A DNA stretch of 64,000 nt from Mucilaginibacter sp. UR6-1 (GTDB taxonomy: Bacteria > Bacteroidota > Bacteroidia > Sphingobacteriales > Sphingobacteriaceae). Under the pieces are notes generated by a model. That model worked only from the letters and a program-made list of their open reading frames with translations, had not been told where the DNA came from and did not search any database. The stretch covers positions 434,001 through 498,000 of the forward strand of contig NZ_JAJIWP010000001.1 in assembly GCF_020880975.1 (NCBI RefSeq), written 5' to 3'. Made by a program: the position numbers and the translations under genes. Position 1 is the stretch's first letter. Every line of letters begins with the position of its first letter. Below are positions 35,693 through 44,748 of this stretch, piece by piece.

Positions 35693-36106
35693 TTATTTAA
35701 GTTGTTGAATCTGCTGCAGGCGGCTGAGCACGCTGTCAAGCAGCAGGCTGTCTGCGGCATTCAGCTGCTTCCCGGAGGTCAGACTGTCGACCGTCTTTTT
35801 CAGCCGGATGGTCTCCCGGAGTTTACCGGCAGTTGCCATGATCTGGCTGAAACCATCGGAAAATACGGCGGGAGCTTTAGCCGGTTGTTTAGTCCCGGAG
35901 GTATCGGGGTGCCGGAAGACCGTAAAGGAAATCGCTGCCGACAGCAGCAGCAGGATGAGCATCCCCGAATATGCGGCTTTCGGGTTTCGGGACAGCAGCG
36001 ACCTGCAAGCCCCGGTCAGCTTTTCGAACCAGGGCCGGAACTCTTTGCGCAGTTCACTGTACAGCGTATCCCTTGGATCGCGGTCAGAATGTATTTTTCT
36101 CCACAT
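35693..36106 (-). CDS. TraL-position single-pass membrane protein
   Basis: 137 residues if started at the ATG at 36106 (MWRKIHSD), which limits the overlap with traK to 23 bases; the frame continues open to 36157. There is one transmembrane helix (YSGMLILLLLSAAISFTVF) and then a short periplasmic helical tail. It sits between TraK and TraM where TraL is found in other Bacteroidota ICEs. Sequence similarity to TraL is not obvious, so the assignment is positional. Confidence 0.65.
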   Translation of the reverse strand: MWRKIHSDRDPRDTLYSELRKEFRPWFEKLTGACRSLLSRNPKAAYSGMLILLLLSAAISFTVFRHPDTSGTKQPAKAPAVFSDGFSQIMATAGKLRETIRLKKTVDSLTSGKQLNAADSLLLDSVLSRLQQIQQLK

Positions 36107-36698
36107 CTTCGAGGTCTTTATTTTCCAATGTTTTCCAGCCGGTGATGAGCACACCATGCGGGTTATTATCGCTGCGGGGGATGTCTTTCAGGTAGCCTTC
36201 CGTAATTAGCGAACGGACAACGGTAGAACTGCGCCGGTCGATTTTGAGCTTGCCGTAGTACCGGAAATAATGTTTCGGCATGTCGAGTGCAATGGAATCC
36301 GTTTCCAGCGTCAGCACGGAACTGGAGGATAGTATCGAGTTGAAGAACCCTTTCTCCTTCAGGTCATTGTACTGCTGCATCCCGGATTCATCGATGAGGT
36401 ACATGGCTTTCTTCATCTGGTATTCCATGTAATTATCATCGGGCGTCAGCGAGAAAAACAGAGAATGAAACAGGTCCACGTGTGCACGGTATTCCGCAGG
36501 CCGGTTCATCTGCATGTCTGTCTGCCTGGCGAGTATCGGTACACTTTTGTCCAGTATATAAATACTTTTCTGTGCATTGGAGACCAGCCGGTAGGCGTAA
36601 AAGCTGTTGATGCCGACAATGATTAATGCGCTGAGCAGGCTGCCCGCCGAAATAAACATCGCCAGCCTGATCTTGGCTTCGATATTTTTGATGATCAT
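36084..36698 (-). CDS. traK: TraK, VirB8-like conjugative transposon protein
   Basis: 204 residues. One N-terminal membrane helix (LAMFISAGSLLSALIIVGI) is followed by the TraK core (DKSVPILARQTDMQMNRPAEYRAHVDLFHSLFFSLTPDD). This protein is an inner-membrane channel component. Downstream segments MKKAMYLIDESGMQQYNDLKE and RRSSTVVRSLITEGYL are the conserved TraK blocks. It is 18 bases after traJ. Confidence 0.93.
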   Translation of the reverse strand: MIIKNIEAKIRLAMFISAGSLLSALIIVGINSFYAYRLVSNAQKSIYILDKSVPILARQTDMQMNRPAEYRAHVDLFHSLFFSLTPDDNYMEYQMKKAMYLIDESGMQQYNDLKEKGFFNSILSSSSVLTLETDSIALDMPKHYFRYYGKLKIDRRSSTVVRSLITEGYLKDIPRSDNNPHGVLITGWKTLENKDLEDVEKNTF

Positions 36699-36716
36699 AA
36701 GTTCTGATGATTAGGG

Positions 36717-37859
36717 TTAAAAGAAACTGCCGGCGACCTTACGCGCTGCACCGGTTACCGTTCCTGCACTGCGGCCGAAGGTTGAGGCAGCCGAACTGAT
36801 GCCGGAAGTGGAGATGATCCAGGTGGAGATGCTCGGAACCGTGAACATACAGATGGCACCGATCAGGAAAACAATGATGACGGTGCCGAAGGACAGCACG
36901 CCATTACCGGCGAACCAGGCCATCTTTTCCAGATTGGCACTCATCCCGTTCTCGCCGACAAGCTCTTTATATTTGCTGATCTCCGAGGTCAGCGCATATT
37001 CCTGCATCAGGCCGCAGAGGTACATAATCAGGTAGGCAATTCCTGAATAAAGGTTGACTGAAACGAAACGGGCGATCCAAGTGCTGAAACTGTCGCGGAA
37101 AGCCGGGAGAATACTCACGGATACGGCAAAGGGACCGAGAATGATAAGAATGGATGAATAGATGATCTGCAGCATGAAGATGATGTAGACCGCAAGACGA
37201 AGTATCCAGATCCCCATCAGTTCCAGTGCCTGCGTAAACAGCAGCTGCATGCCGACGGTGAGCCGGTTCTTCAGTTCGAGCAGCGGCGATACGACGGTGC
37301 TGATCCCCTGTTTAACGGTGCTGGTCACGGCATCCCAGGCCTGTCCGTACCAGGTATCGCTTTCTTTCGCTGCGACCTCTGTCTGCGCCTGATAGGTATA
37401 CAGCGAGTTGGCAACGGCCAGCATGAGTTCGGACCGGTTAAGGCGAAGGTTGTTAACGACCGTTTGTTCGCTTTTGAACATCTGTTCCGTCTGGTTGGCA
37501 ACCAGGTCGGTGGGGAAGGCGATGACCTTGACAAAAATCCCCCACCACAAGATGACCATCGCCAGGCCAAAGGGCCGCAGCAGCGGCATGATCTCCATTT
37601 TCTTGTCGCCGACCATCATTTCATAGGAGCGGATCGCAAAAAAAATGATCATAAAAATGGCCGCCAGTGCTTTGGCGTCAGCGATGAAAAGATCGAAATG
37701 CGTCCATATGGAATCTTTCAGCCCTTTCAGGAACACCATCACGCCGGTCTCATAGACACCATCCCCCTGGAGATATTCCAGGGTCTTGCCGGTACCGTTG
37801 TCCGCGTAAGCCGCCGTCATCCCGGATGACAGCAGCAGGAAGAGTAATAATTTTTTCAT
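36717..37859 (-). CDS. traJ: TraJ, polytopic VirB6-like membrane protein
   Basis: 380 residues. A signal-like N-terminus is followed by several hydrophobic segments (AAIFMIIFFAIRSYEMM, LAMVILWWGIFVKVIAF, LAVYIIFMLQIIYSSILIILG, VLSFGTVIIVFLIGAICMF). The GLKDSIWTHFDLF and MPLLRPFGLA blocks are typical of TraJ in Bacteroidota ICEs, the inner-membrane channel core. It overlaps the DUF5045-like gene stop by one base. Confidence 0.93.
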   Translation of the reverse strand: MKKLLLFLLLSSGMTAAYADNGTGKTLEYLQGDGVYETGVMVFLKGLKDSIWTHFDLFIADAKALAAIFMIIFFAIRSYEMMVGDKKMEIMPLLRPFGLAMVILWWGIFVKVIAFPTDLVANQTEQMFKSEQTVVNNLRLNRSELMLAVANSLYTYQAQTEVAAKESDTWYGQAWDAVTSTVKQGISTVVSPLLELKNRLTVGMQLLFTQALELMGIWILRLAVYIIFMLQIIYSSILIILGPFAVSVSILPAFRDSFSTWIARFVSVNLYSGIAYLIMYLCGLMQEYALTSEISKYKELVGENGMSANLEKMAWFAGNGVLSFGTVIIVFLIGAICMFTVPSISTWIISTSGISSAASTFGRSAGTVTGAARKVAGSFF

Positions 37860-38638
37860 CAGTGAACGTGCTGAAGTACTTGCCTGGCGATCTGTATATC
37901 CGTTTGCGGTGTCCAGTCCGGTGCGGATGTCGTACGGTTATGTAATTGCTGCTGTTGTTTTTCCATAGTAAGGGTCATTTGCGCCGAAGCGGTACGTATC
38001 GCCCAGACACCGGCCAGCCGGCGGTATTCATTCAGCAGCCGGAAATAAGCCATGATCCGCGAGCCGCGTTCCATGTCTGCGGAATGTGCGCCGTCGATGC
38101 GCTCTTTCAGCCGGTCCAGCTCATTCCGGTACCAGTCGTACATGCCTTCTGAAACCAGCCTTGCACTGACCTGCGGACTCAGCCCGCCGAGGATAGTTGC
38201 CGCGGAATGCTCCAGTACGGGTTTGAACTCGCGGCTGTAGTAGAGCGCCCAGAGCGGGTCCGCCCCGGTGACCAGCCCGGTCGTCCCTGCGATCTCGGCA
38301 ACGGCGGTCGTCCGGACGGTATCCGACTCTTTTTTGTACTTATTGTCGATGCCGTTCATCGTGCCGACCAATGCGAGGCGCTGGCTCTGGGGGCCGTTCG
38401 CGCTCAGGGGGCGCAGATCGTTTTTATGGTAATTGGGATAAAAGAACCCCCAGGTCAGCCAGTACCAGGGATTCAGTCCGAGAAAGCCGGGGGTAGGGGT
38501 GAACTTTTTCTGATCCCATTGTTTATAAACCATCCGTTCCTGCTGGTAACGGATATTTTTGTCAACCACGTAAGATTGGGCAATGCCGGACGCCGCACAG
38601 CAAAATGCGGCCAGCGTAAGATAGATCGTCTTTTTCAT
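37859..38638 (-). CDS. Secreted DUF5045-like transfer protein
   Basis: 259 residues with a signal peptide (MKKTIYLTLAAFCCAASGIAQ). The core has QERMVYKQWDQKKFTPTPGF and LGLNPWYWLTWGFFYPNYHKND followed by RPLS; those features are the signature of the DUF5045 family found only in Bacteroidota tra loci. It is periplasmic and probably a channel or envelope component. It sits between the tandem paralogues and traJ. Confidence 0.8.
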   Translation of the reverse strand: MKKTIYLTLAAFCCAASGIAQSYVVDKNIRYQQERMVYKQWDQKKFTPTPGFLGLNPWYWLTWGFFYPNYHKNDLRPLSANGPQSQRLALVGTMNGIDNKYKKESDTVRTTAVAEIAGTTGLVTGADPLWALYYSREFKPVLEHSAATILGGLSPQVSARLVSEGMYDWYRNELDRLKERIDGAHSADMERGSRIMAYFRLLNEYRRLAGVWAIRTASAQMTLTMEKQQQQLHNRTTSAPDWTPQTDIQIARQVLQHVH

Positions 38639-38655
38639 GTTAAATTGAATTTAGT

Positions 38656-39321
38656 TTAGTGCTTCAGGTATTTGGCGTTACTGATGATCCGACCGACCAG
38701 TTCCCGGTCACGGCTGACATAGGCAGCAAAGGGATTAAGCGAAGCGATGATGCCGCGTTCTTTTGCCCAGAACATCGCTTTCCAGGCACCGTAGGCCAGC
38801 CCGTCCAGGATCTGCAGTTCCCGGGTCACCCTGCGGAGCAGTTCATCGCGGGCAGCATAGTCGGCCAGTACGTTGCTGCCCTCTTTGAGGACAAACCCGG
38901 AAACGTCGGTAACGAGTGCAAGGGCCCGGCTTTTCATTTCTCCGGACATGCGGCCCGCAAAAACGAGCAGCGCAGGATCGGTTCGCGCCATCGCCAGTGC
39001 CTGGTTGATATACCCGGTCATATCGGCGATGATGACCGCCATGTTCTTCACTTCCAAACCGTTCTTCAGTGCGGAATTGACATTCGACAAGGCATTGTAG
39101 ATCATGGTTTGGGCAAGGATAACGGAACCGACATTGGTATTGAGGTCATTGATGTTATCGTTGATCTTTCCGAGATAGCTGGCATGGGCCGATTCAGCTG
39201 AACTCCGGACAACTCCGTTCTCCGTAACGGCAATGGCATGCTGCACATCGATCACATATTCCTGCGCCCTGGCAGAAACGAAAAACCCGGTCAGCAACAG
39301 TAGATAAAGGCGCTTTTTCAT
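38656..39321 (-). CDS. Secreted transfer protein, tandem paralogue 3
   Basis: 221 residues: signal peptide, helical body and the C-terminal block SNAKYLKH. It is related to the two preceding genes by length, by the central pattern (RSRALALVTDVSGFVLKEG-like), by a GxxYGAWKAMFWAKE block and by the shared N-A-K/R-Y-L-K end. It probably corresponds functionally to the TraI position between TraG and TraJ. It overlaps the neighbour by 4 bases. Periplasmic location is inferred. Confidence 0.72.
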   Translation of the reverse strand: MKKRLYLLLLTGFFVSARAQEYVIDVQHAIAVTENGVVRSSAESAHASYLGKINDNINDLNTNVGSVILAQTMIYNALSNVNSALKNGLEVKNMAVIIADMTGYINQALAMARTDPALLVFAGRMSGEMKSRALALVTDVSGFVLKEGSNVLADYAARDELLRRVTRELQILDGLAYGAWKAMFWAKERGIIASLNPFAAYVSRDRELVGRIISNAKYLKH

Positions 39322-39983
39322 TGTTTCAGGTATCTGGCGTTTTGAATGATCGCTGACGCGATATTTTTGTCAGCATCGATGAAGTTCTGAAAAGGATTGG
39401 CCGCACGCAGTAATGCTGCCATGTTCGAATACTGCATCATGCCCAGCATGTTTCCCGAGAGCTCCTGAATCGTACTGAGTTCCGACAGGACAAAATCGAA
39501 AAGCATTTTCCGGTCAGAAGGCTTCATCCGGTTAATATCGCCGGCAGCAAGGGAAAGCCCGGCAATATAAGTGATCAGGCTGCGGGCTTTTTCCGCGAAC
39601 TGTAAAGCAGACGGGTAACCGATCGCGGCAAGGGCCGGTGTTTTTTCGGCCAGTTCCACGATCTCTTTTTCATTGCTGACGATCCTGCTGACCATCGGTG
39701 AACCATAGATCCCGATCTGGGCGACATCGATCGCGGTACCCAGCGTGTTGTACCGTTGCTGTATCGTCCGGTAAACACCTTTAAGTTTGGCCAGCAGGGT
39801 CAGGTTGGCCTGTTCGTTTGCGGTCGTCAGCGCCTGCCCATTCCTGGCTTTCACCTGTAATTTGTTCTCGGAAACGGATTCATTGACCAGCTGGTGGATG
39901 CCGATGATATTGATCGTGCTGCGCTGGGCCAAAACATGCTGCCCGGTCAGGGCAATGCCGATAAGTAAGAATAAAGCTTTCAT
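39318..39983 (-). CDS. Secreted transfer protein, tandem paralogue 2
   Basis: 221 residues with a signal peptide (MKALFLLIGIALTGQHVLAQ) and C-terminus QNARYLKQ. It is the most divergent of the three in the middle, with GNMLGMMQYSNMAALLR where the others have a Trp/Tyr-rich block. Starts within the stop codon of paralogue 1 and overlaps paralogue 3 by 4 bases. It is probably a periplasmic coiled or helical component of the transfer channel. Confidence 0.72.
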   Translation of the reverse strand: MKALFLLIGIALTGQHVLAQRSTINIIGIHQLVNESVSENKLQVKARNGQALTTANEQANLTLLAKLKGVYRTIQQRYNTLGTAIDVAQIGIYGSPMVSRIVSNEKEIVELAEKTPALAAIGYPSALQFAEKARSLITYIAGLSLAAGDINRMKPSDRKMLFDFVLSELSTIQELSGNMLGMMQYSNMAALLRAANPFQNFIDADKNIASAIIQNARYLKQ

Positions 39984-40642
39984 TTTTTCAGGTATTTGGC
40001 GTTACTGAGTACATCATTGGCAATGCGGACATCAGTGTTCTGCCATTCCGCCCAGGGGTTGAGCGACCGGAAGATACCGTTGAGCCTTGCCCAGTACATG
40101 GCGCGGTTCATGCCATAGGCGATGCCGCGCAGGATGCGCATTTCTTCGGCGATGTGATTAAGCAGCTTTCCGCGTTCGCCGGAATCCATCAGGTTATTTG
40201 TACCGCCTTTAAGCACGAATGAGCTGACGTCTGCCGCCAGCATATAGGCACGCGTCTGAAAATCCCGGGCGCCCTGTTCGGCGAACAGCAGCAATACCGG
40301 ATTGGACCGTGCGATCCGCACGGAACTTTCCACGTCGCTGACAATGTCACTGCCGCATTCGGCGATCTCCTTAATGGTATTCAGGCTGCTGATCACGGCG
40401 GCGACCTGGCTTAAGCCGTTATAGATCTTACTCTGAAGATTATTGACAATTAACAGCTGTCCGCTTACGGCCAGCTGCCCTTTCTGGATCAGGTCCAGGC
40501 GGTTGTTGGTGGTATTCAGCTGGCCGTTAATGATGCCGGCATTGACCGCGATAGCGCCGGTAACAGCGGGATCGACCACCAGTTTCTGGGCAAAGCAGGC
40601 CCGGGCGAGCAGCCAGGGCAATAAAATAATAAGGTATTTCAT
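39980..40642 (-). CDS. Secreted transfer protein, tandem paralogue 1
   Basis: 220 residues with a signal peptide (MKYLIILLPWLLARACFAQ). The blocks TRAYMLAADVSSFVLKGGTN, ILRGIAYGMNRAMYWARLNG and IFRSLNP-WAEWQ are shared with paralogue 3, and it ends SNAKYLKK. It begins 5 bases after traG and overlaps paralogue 2 by 4. It is one of three tandem copies where canonical Bacteroidota loci have a single traI. Confidence 0.75.
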   Translation of the reverse strand: MKYLIILLPWLLARACFAQKLVVDPAVTGAIAVNAGIINGQLNTTNNRLDLIQKGQLAVSGQLLIVNNLQSKIYNGLSQVAAVISSLNTIKEIAECGSDIVSDVESSVRIARSNPVLLLFAEQGARDFQTRAYMLAADVSSFVLKGGTNNLMDSGERGKLLNHIAEEMRILRGIAYGMNRAMYWARLNGIFRSLNPWAEWQNTDVRIANDVLSNAKYLKK

Positions 40643-40647
40643 AGTAT

Positions 40648-43062
40648 TCAGTGTTGGTTAACGTTTCGGATGAATTGCGGCAGGGACAGCCCGCTCTGCC
40701 GGAAATCGGCAACGAAGGCATCAAGCCCGTCCGCGTAGGAACCGAACCTGCCGGTATAACTTTCTACAGCAGATTTTTCAGGTTTCTCGGTGGTATAGGT
40801 CAGGTATTGTTCGAGGGAAACTTCGACACCGTAAACTTCACCGGATGAACCCCGCCGGATATACACCTCCTTGAACCTGCCGCGTCCTTCCGTATTGTCC
40901 AGCTGGTTGATGGTAAATATCTTCCGGCGTTCGGTTTCACTGATGGACAGCAGCGCGGCGATCTCCTTATAGTTATCCCTGAACTTGGTTTGATCAAGCA
41001 GGCAGATGGTATCCGAATTGCTGATGATACTATCCTTGACAACGGCATTACCGATGATGTCGCCGAGCTCCTGGGTTACCACGATGGCCTCGCCCCAGAA
41101 CTTGCGGACAGTTTTGTAGAGATACAGCAGGTAGCCGGCCATCAGCGGGCTGGCGATCGCTTTCCAGGCTTCCTCGACCACCAGGGTTTTGCGGCGGTCG
41201 GAACGGTAGCGCATTTTCTGGATGAATACATCCATGATGATGAGCGTGACGATCGGGAAGAGGATCTTGTGCTCCTTGATCGAATCGATCTCAAAAACGA
41301 TAAACTTTTCGGTAAAGAGCGACTTGTCGGCTTCCTTGTTAAGGATCGGCGCGAATTCGCCTCCCTTATAGAATTTTTTCAGCACGTAGCGGAACTCATC
41401 GAAATCGAACAGGATCTTTTCCTCGGCTTTGATCTCGGGAATTTTGACCAGTGCGAATTCATAAAAGGTATCGAATTTCAGGTCGCCGCCGTCCGAAAAG
41501 AACCTGCTGTAATAGGCGGATAATACGTTAGCCACCACATCGCGCTCTACCGGGCTGAAAGCGCCTTCGGCACCTTTCCAGGCCACGCCGATCAGCGTAC
41601 ATAGGAAGTCCTTCTTCTCTATATTGTATTCCTCTTCCGTCATCCGGAAGGGGTTCATCGTGATGGGCGACCTGTCCGTGTAGGTAATGTATTTCCCGTT
41701 GTAATAGGAACAAAGCCCGGAATAGGAATGCCCGGTGTCGACGATGACCATATCCATATTGTACAGCATGTACTGTTCGATCAGCGCATTCATGAAAAAG
41801 CTTTTGCCGGATCCGCTGGGCCCGAGCACGAATTTGTTGCGGTTGTTGATGCGCCCTGTCCGCATGGGCAGGTCTGCCGGGTCCATACCGACGGGAACAC
41901 CCTGACGGTCGGTAAACCGGATCAGGAAATCTGAAGGCTCATCCCTTGGCAGCGATTCCTTAAAGAAAAAGCAGGCTGCGGCGTCGGCGGTGGTCAGGAA
42001 CCAGTCGTAAGGTTTGAGTTCCACCGCATTGCCGGGCAGGCTGCTGCGGAAGAGTTCCAGCTGGTTATAGGCATTTTTGCTGGGAATGATGCCCAGCTGA
42101 AAAAGTGAACTTTCAATAAAGTTGGCGGCTTTTTGCAGGTTCTCCGCGGGCGCAGCGACAAGGATATTAAAGTGGCAGTTGACCAGCAGCTGGTTTTCCC
42201 TGGCTACATCGGTCAGCAGCAGATCGATATCTTCCACGCATAACTGGTTGGCAGGATCCGGGATGCCGGAATGCCGCTTCTTCTTTTGCTCCAGTTTCCG
42301 GAGGGTCATCGTTTGATTCGGTATCTCGATCACCTGGTGATAGACCACCGCATCGGTTCCGGGAACCTTAAAGAGAAAGGAAAGAAAGTCCACCGGAAAT
42401 CCCCGGATGCTTTCCTTATCGTTCAGTTCGATGTGTGTGCCCACTTCCGGCGGGAGGTCTATGCTGTCAATGTTAACCAGGCTGATACTCCGGATGGCCT
42501 TGCCGCCGCTGCGTATCTCCGTATCTGCCGGTGCCAGGTTATCGAGGCTGATAGGGCCGCCGCTGAAATTCAGGCCCAGTATCTGCATGACCAGTTTGTT
42601 GATACCGGCCTCGTCCAGCACGGCCGGAGCGGGCAGGAGTCCAAGCACCTTGCCCGCGGCCTGCCGGAATTCGCGCAGTACTTTAGCATCGTAGACGAAG
42701 AATGCCCCTTTTCTGACCTGCCGGGTAATGGTGAGGTAGGTTTCGACCCGCAGGCATTCCCGGCCTTCAAAGTGCCGGTTGTACTTTTGCTGCAGGTATT
42801 CGCCGCTTTGCCCGGCTTTCCAGGCGGCACGGCTGACGATATCATGTTTCTGGATAAGGTAACCGTCGCCCAATACCTTGACGATGTTGAGCAGCAGGTT
42901 GTGGAATTCGTCATAGCCTGCCGGGTATGCAGAATAGCGGATAACGGGATTGATGATCCGGATAACGACCGAACATTCCCCGTTCTTGCCGATGAGCAGA
43001 TCGTATTCGCCGCTTTTGTCTATGCCCGCATAGGGAATATCAAAGCGTGTTTTTACGGCCAT
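40648..43062 (-). CDS. traG: TraG, VirB4-family conjugation ATPase
   Basis: 804 residues. Walker A is GPSGSGKS at 414-421 (FVLGPSGSGKSFFMN) and Walker B is TLVVEEAWKA near 650, with the downstream VTQELGDIIGNAVV and SDTICLLDQTKF blocks of the Bacteroidota TraG family. This cytosolic ATPase powers channel assembly and transport. It overlaps the traF-like gene by 23 bases. Confidence 0.95.
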   Translation of the reverse strand: MAVKTRFDIPYAGIDKSGEYDLLIGKNGECSVVIRIINPVIRYSAYPAGYDEFHNLLLNIVKVLGDGYLIQKHDIVSRAAWKAGQSGEYLQQKYNRHFEGRECLRVETYLTITRQVRKGAFFVYDAKVLREFRQAAGKVLGLLPAPAVLDEAGINKLVMQILGLNFSGGPISLDNLAPADTEIRSGGKAIRSISLVNIDSIDLPPEVGTHIELNDKESIRGFPVDFLSFLFKVPGTDAVVYHQVIEIPNQTMTLRKLEQKKKRHSGIPDPANQLCVEDIDLLLTDVARENQLLVNCHFNILVAAPAENLQKAANFIESSLFQLGIIPSKNAYNQLELFRSSLPGNAVELKPYDWFLTTADAAACFFFKESLPRDEPSDFLIRFTDRQGVPVGMDPADLPMRTGRINNRNKFVLGPSGSGKSFFMNALIEQYMLYNMDMVIVDTGHSYSGLCSYYNGKYITYTDRSPITMNPFRMTEEEYNIEKKDFLCTLIGVAWKGAEGAFSPVERDVVANVLSAYYSRFFSDGGDLKFDTFYEFALVKIPEIKAEEKILFDFDEFRYVLKKFYKGGEFAPILNKEADKSLFTEKFIVFEIDSIKEHKILFPIVTLIIMDVFIQKMRYRSDRRKTLVVEEAWKAIASPLMAGYLLYLYKTVRKFWGEAIVVTQELGDIIGNAVVKDSIISNSDTICLLDQTKFRDNYKEIAALLSISETERRKIFTINQLDNTEGRGRFKEVYIRRGSSGEVYGVEVSLEQYLTYTTEKPEKSAVESYTGRFGSYADGLDAFVADFRQSGLSLPQFIRNVNQH

Positions 43063-43327
43063 AGTGATTGATGATATTGATGCCGGTTAGGCGGCTTTTG
43101 GCGTGGAGTCCGCCTTTCTGCTTTCCGGCAGTGAAAAGCAGTCCGCCGACAATGCAGCCGATCAGCACAAGTGCGCCGAGCCACATATTGATAAGGGACA
43201 TGGTGAGTGCCCCGAGTACAAGTCCCGCAAGCAGGAAGCCGAGGCCCCAGTAGATGAATTTCCCTTTAAAGCCTTTGAATATAAGGGGCTTCTGCAGCCC
43301 CTTATAAACAGGATACTTCCTCGCCAT
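43040..43327 (-). CDS. traF: TraF-like inner-membrane protein (DUF4133)
   Basis: 95 residues with two adjacent transmembrane segments (YWGLGFLLAGLVLGAL, MWLGALVLIGCIVGGLLF) and the typical N-terminus YPVYKGLQKPLIFKGFKG. This matches DUF4133/TraF, a VirB3-like partner of TraG. It starts one base after traE and overlaps traG by 23 bases. Confidence 0.92.
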   Translation of the reverse strand: MARKYPVYKGLQKPLIFKGFKGKFIYWGLGFLLAGLVLGALTMSLINMWLGALVLIGCIVGGLLFTAGKQKGGLHAKSRLTGINIINHYGRKNTL

Positions 43328-43328
43328 A

Positions 43329-43634
43329 TTACAGGCCGAAGAAAGCTTTGATCACCAGTGCGGATACCACCAGGAATACGCAGGAACCGCCCCAGCCCAT
43401 CAGCTCTTTGTTGATGTCCTGGTCACCGGAATTCCATTTGGAATAAACGCGGATGGCACCGACAATACCGACGATACCGCCGATCACCAGCGTGATGTTG
43501 GTTACGGGAGCTACATAGGTTTTGAGCGTTGAGGTTGCCGTGTTCAGGCCGTTAACGCCGCTTTGTGCCATGGCGGGTACCGACAGGGCCAGGAGGATCG
43601 CTGCTGCCCACAGTTGTTTCGTTTTGTTAAACAT
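43329..43634 (-). CDS. traE: TraE-like pilin/VirB2-type protein (DUF4134)
   Basis: 101 residues: signal peptide ending near AMAQ, then two hydrophobic segments (VTNITLVIGGIVGIVGAIRVY, WGGSCVFLVVSALVIKAFFGL). This matches DUF4134/TraE, which resembles VirB2 pilin subunits. The YSKWNSGDQDINKELMGWGG linker is the family hallmark. A related but distinct copy lies upstream at 43830. Confidence 0.92.
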   Translation of the reverse strand: MFNKTKQLWAAAILLALSVPAMAQSGVNGLNTATSTLKTYVAPVTNITLVIGGIVGIVGAIRVYSKWNSGDQDINKELMGWGGSCVFLVVSALVIKAFFGL

Positions 43635-43829
43635 TAAATAAGGGAATGAGAAATCAGGCAGTGACCTTTTAAGGGCAACCGGGAGGTTACCGTTGCAGAG
43701 ACCCGGTGTTCAGATCACGAAATACACCGGCAAATACCCGTCAGGGATATCGTACAGCAGTTTGCTGTGCTGGAAAGTTAATCAGGGATTTCTTCGCTGC
43801 CCCCGGACAGCGGAATGCTTATCAGGCTT

Positions 43830-44120
43830 TCAGATGCCAAACAGGGCACTCAGAAAAGCGCCCGCGAGTAACATAAAAAATGCTGCGTAGAACCAGGCGG
43901 CAATGTCGGCATCGATATGGTGTTTACCCATCTGCCAGTTGTGATAGATCTTCACTGCACCGGTAAGCCCCAGGATGGTGGCCAGCACAAGTGAAAGATC
44001 AAAGGCCGAAAAGTAATCCGCGGCGAGTTCATCACGCGCCTGCTGCATTTCCGAAATACCCGGCTGCGCCGCTGCACCCAGTGCGAGCAGGCAGACAAAC
44101 AGGGTAAGCGAAAATTTCAT
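43830..44120 (-). CDS. Second TraE/DUF4134-like protein
   Basis: 96 residues: signal peptide (to ALGAAAQ) and two hydrophobic segments (LVLATILGLTGAVKIYHNW, AAFFMLLAGAFLSALFGI) separated by the linker QMGKHHIDADIAAW, the DUF4134 layout. It ends in SALFGI where TraE ends in KAFFGL. It is 195 bases before traE and 2 bases after the next gene. Two VirB2-like subunits may be both needed, or one may be a divergent accessory. Confidence 0.8.
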   Translation of the reverse strand: MKFSLTLFVCLLALGAAAQPGISEMQQARDELAADYFSAFDLSLVLATILGLTGAVKIYHNWQMGKHHIDADIAAWFYAAFFMLLAGAFLSALFGI

Positions 44121-44122
44121 GG

Positions 44123-44404
44123 TCAGAAGCTTACCGGGCGGATGTATTCAATGGCCTCTTCTCGGGCCAGGCTGAACAGCTGTTTAAGACTGACCCCACC
44201 GGAAGAGAGCACCGATGCATCATATATTTCCGGCTGTGGCGCGGAAATTTCCTGCGCAGGTTCGGCATCTTCATCAAAGGAAATGATTTCGGACTTTTCG
44301 TCCGGGGGCAGTTTCCCGCTGCGCAGAAAGTCCCAAAGCAGGACAGCGCCATAATAGGCCAGGTATATCACACTCAGCCAGAGTATAAATTTCATCCAGT
44401 TCAT
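44123..44404 (-). CDS. Small membrane-anchored transfer protein
   Basis: 93 residues. One N-terminal membrane helix (FILWLSVIYLAYYGAVLLW) is followed by an acidic cytosolic tail (SFDEDAEPAQEISAPQPE). The family is not recognised. It lies between the DUF3408-like and the DUF4134-like genes with a 4-base overlap upstream and 2 bases downstream. It may link the ParA-like regulator to the membrane channel, but that is only position-based. Confidence 0.65.
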   Translation of the reverse strand: MNWMKFILWLSVIYLAYYGAVLLWDFLRSGKLPPDEKSEIISFDEDAEPAQEISAPQPEIYDASVLSSGGVSLKQLFSLAREEAIEYIRPVSF

Positions 44405-44748
44405 AAGTCGTTGTTTTGAATAAATTGTTTGATCGTGGCTTTCAGTTCCGGACAGGTGTCGAACAGGTTTTTGACGGCAAAGGACACGAGGCGTGTTACT
44501 TCAATGCCGGTTGCCATCTTAAACTGGTTCATGGTGCGAACGGTCTTTGCGTCAAAGCGCGCGTGTACCATGCTTTTATTATTGCTGTTGTCGTAGGCAA
44601 GCATATCGGCAATGATCTGCGGCAGTTCCTTCGGTTTCGTTTTTCTTTCCGTTTTCGCCTTCCTGTCCGGCTTAAGTTCAGGTTCACCGGGTGCCGGATT
44701 AACCAGCTGTTCCCGTATCTGGTCTGCCAGTGATTTCATGTTTTCCAT
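44401..44748 (-). CDS. DUF3408-like ICE protein
   Basis: 115 residues from the ATG at 44748 (MENMKSLADQIREQL); the frame is open to a TTG at 44775. The N-terminal lysine-rich linker is followed by a compact C-terminal domain (SMVHARFDAKTVRTMNQFKM ... VTRLVSFAVKNLFD) that resembles ribbon-helix-helix-type DUF3408 proteins found after traA in Bacteroidota ICEs. It overlaps the ParA-like gene by ~50 bases, which argues for tight coupling. It may act with the ParA-like ATPase on DNA. Confidence 0.78.
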   Translation of the reverse strand: MENMKSLADQIREQLVNPAPGEPELKPDRKAKTERKTKPKELPQIIADMLAYDNSNNKSMVHARFDAKTVRTMNQFKMATGIEVTRLVSFAVKNLFDTCPELKATIKQFIQNNDL

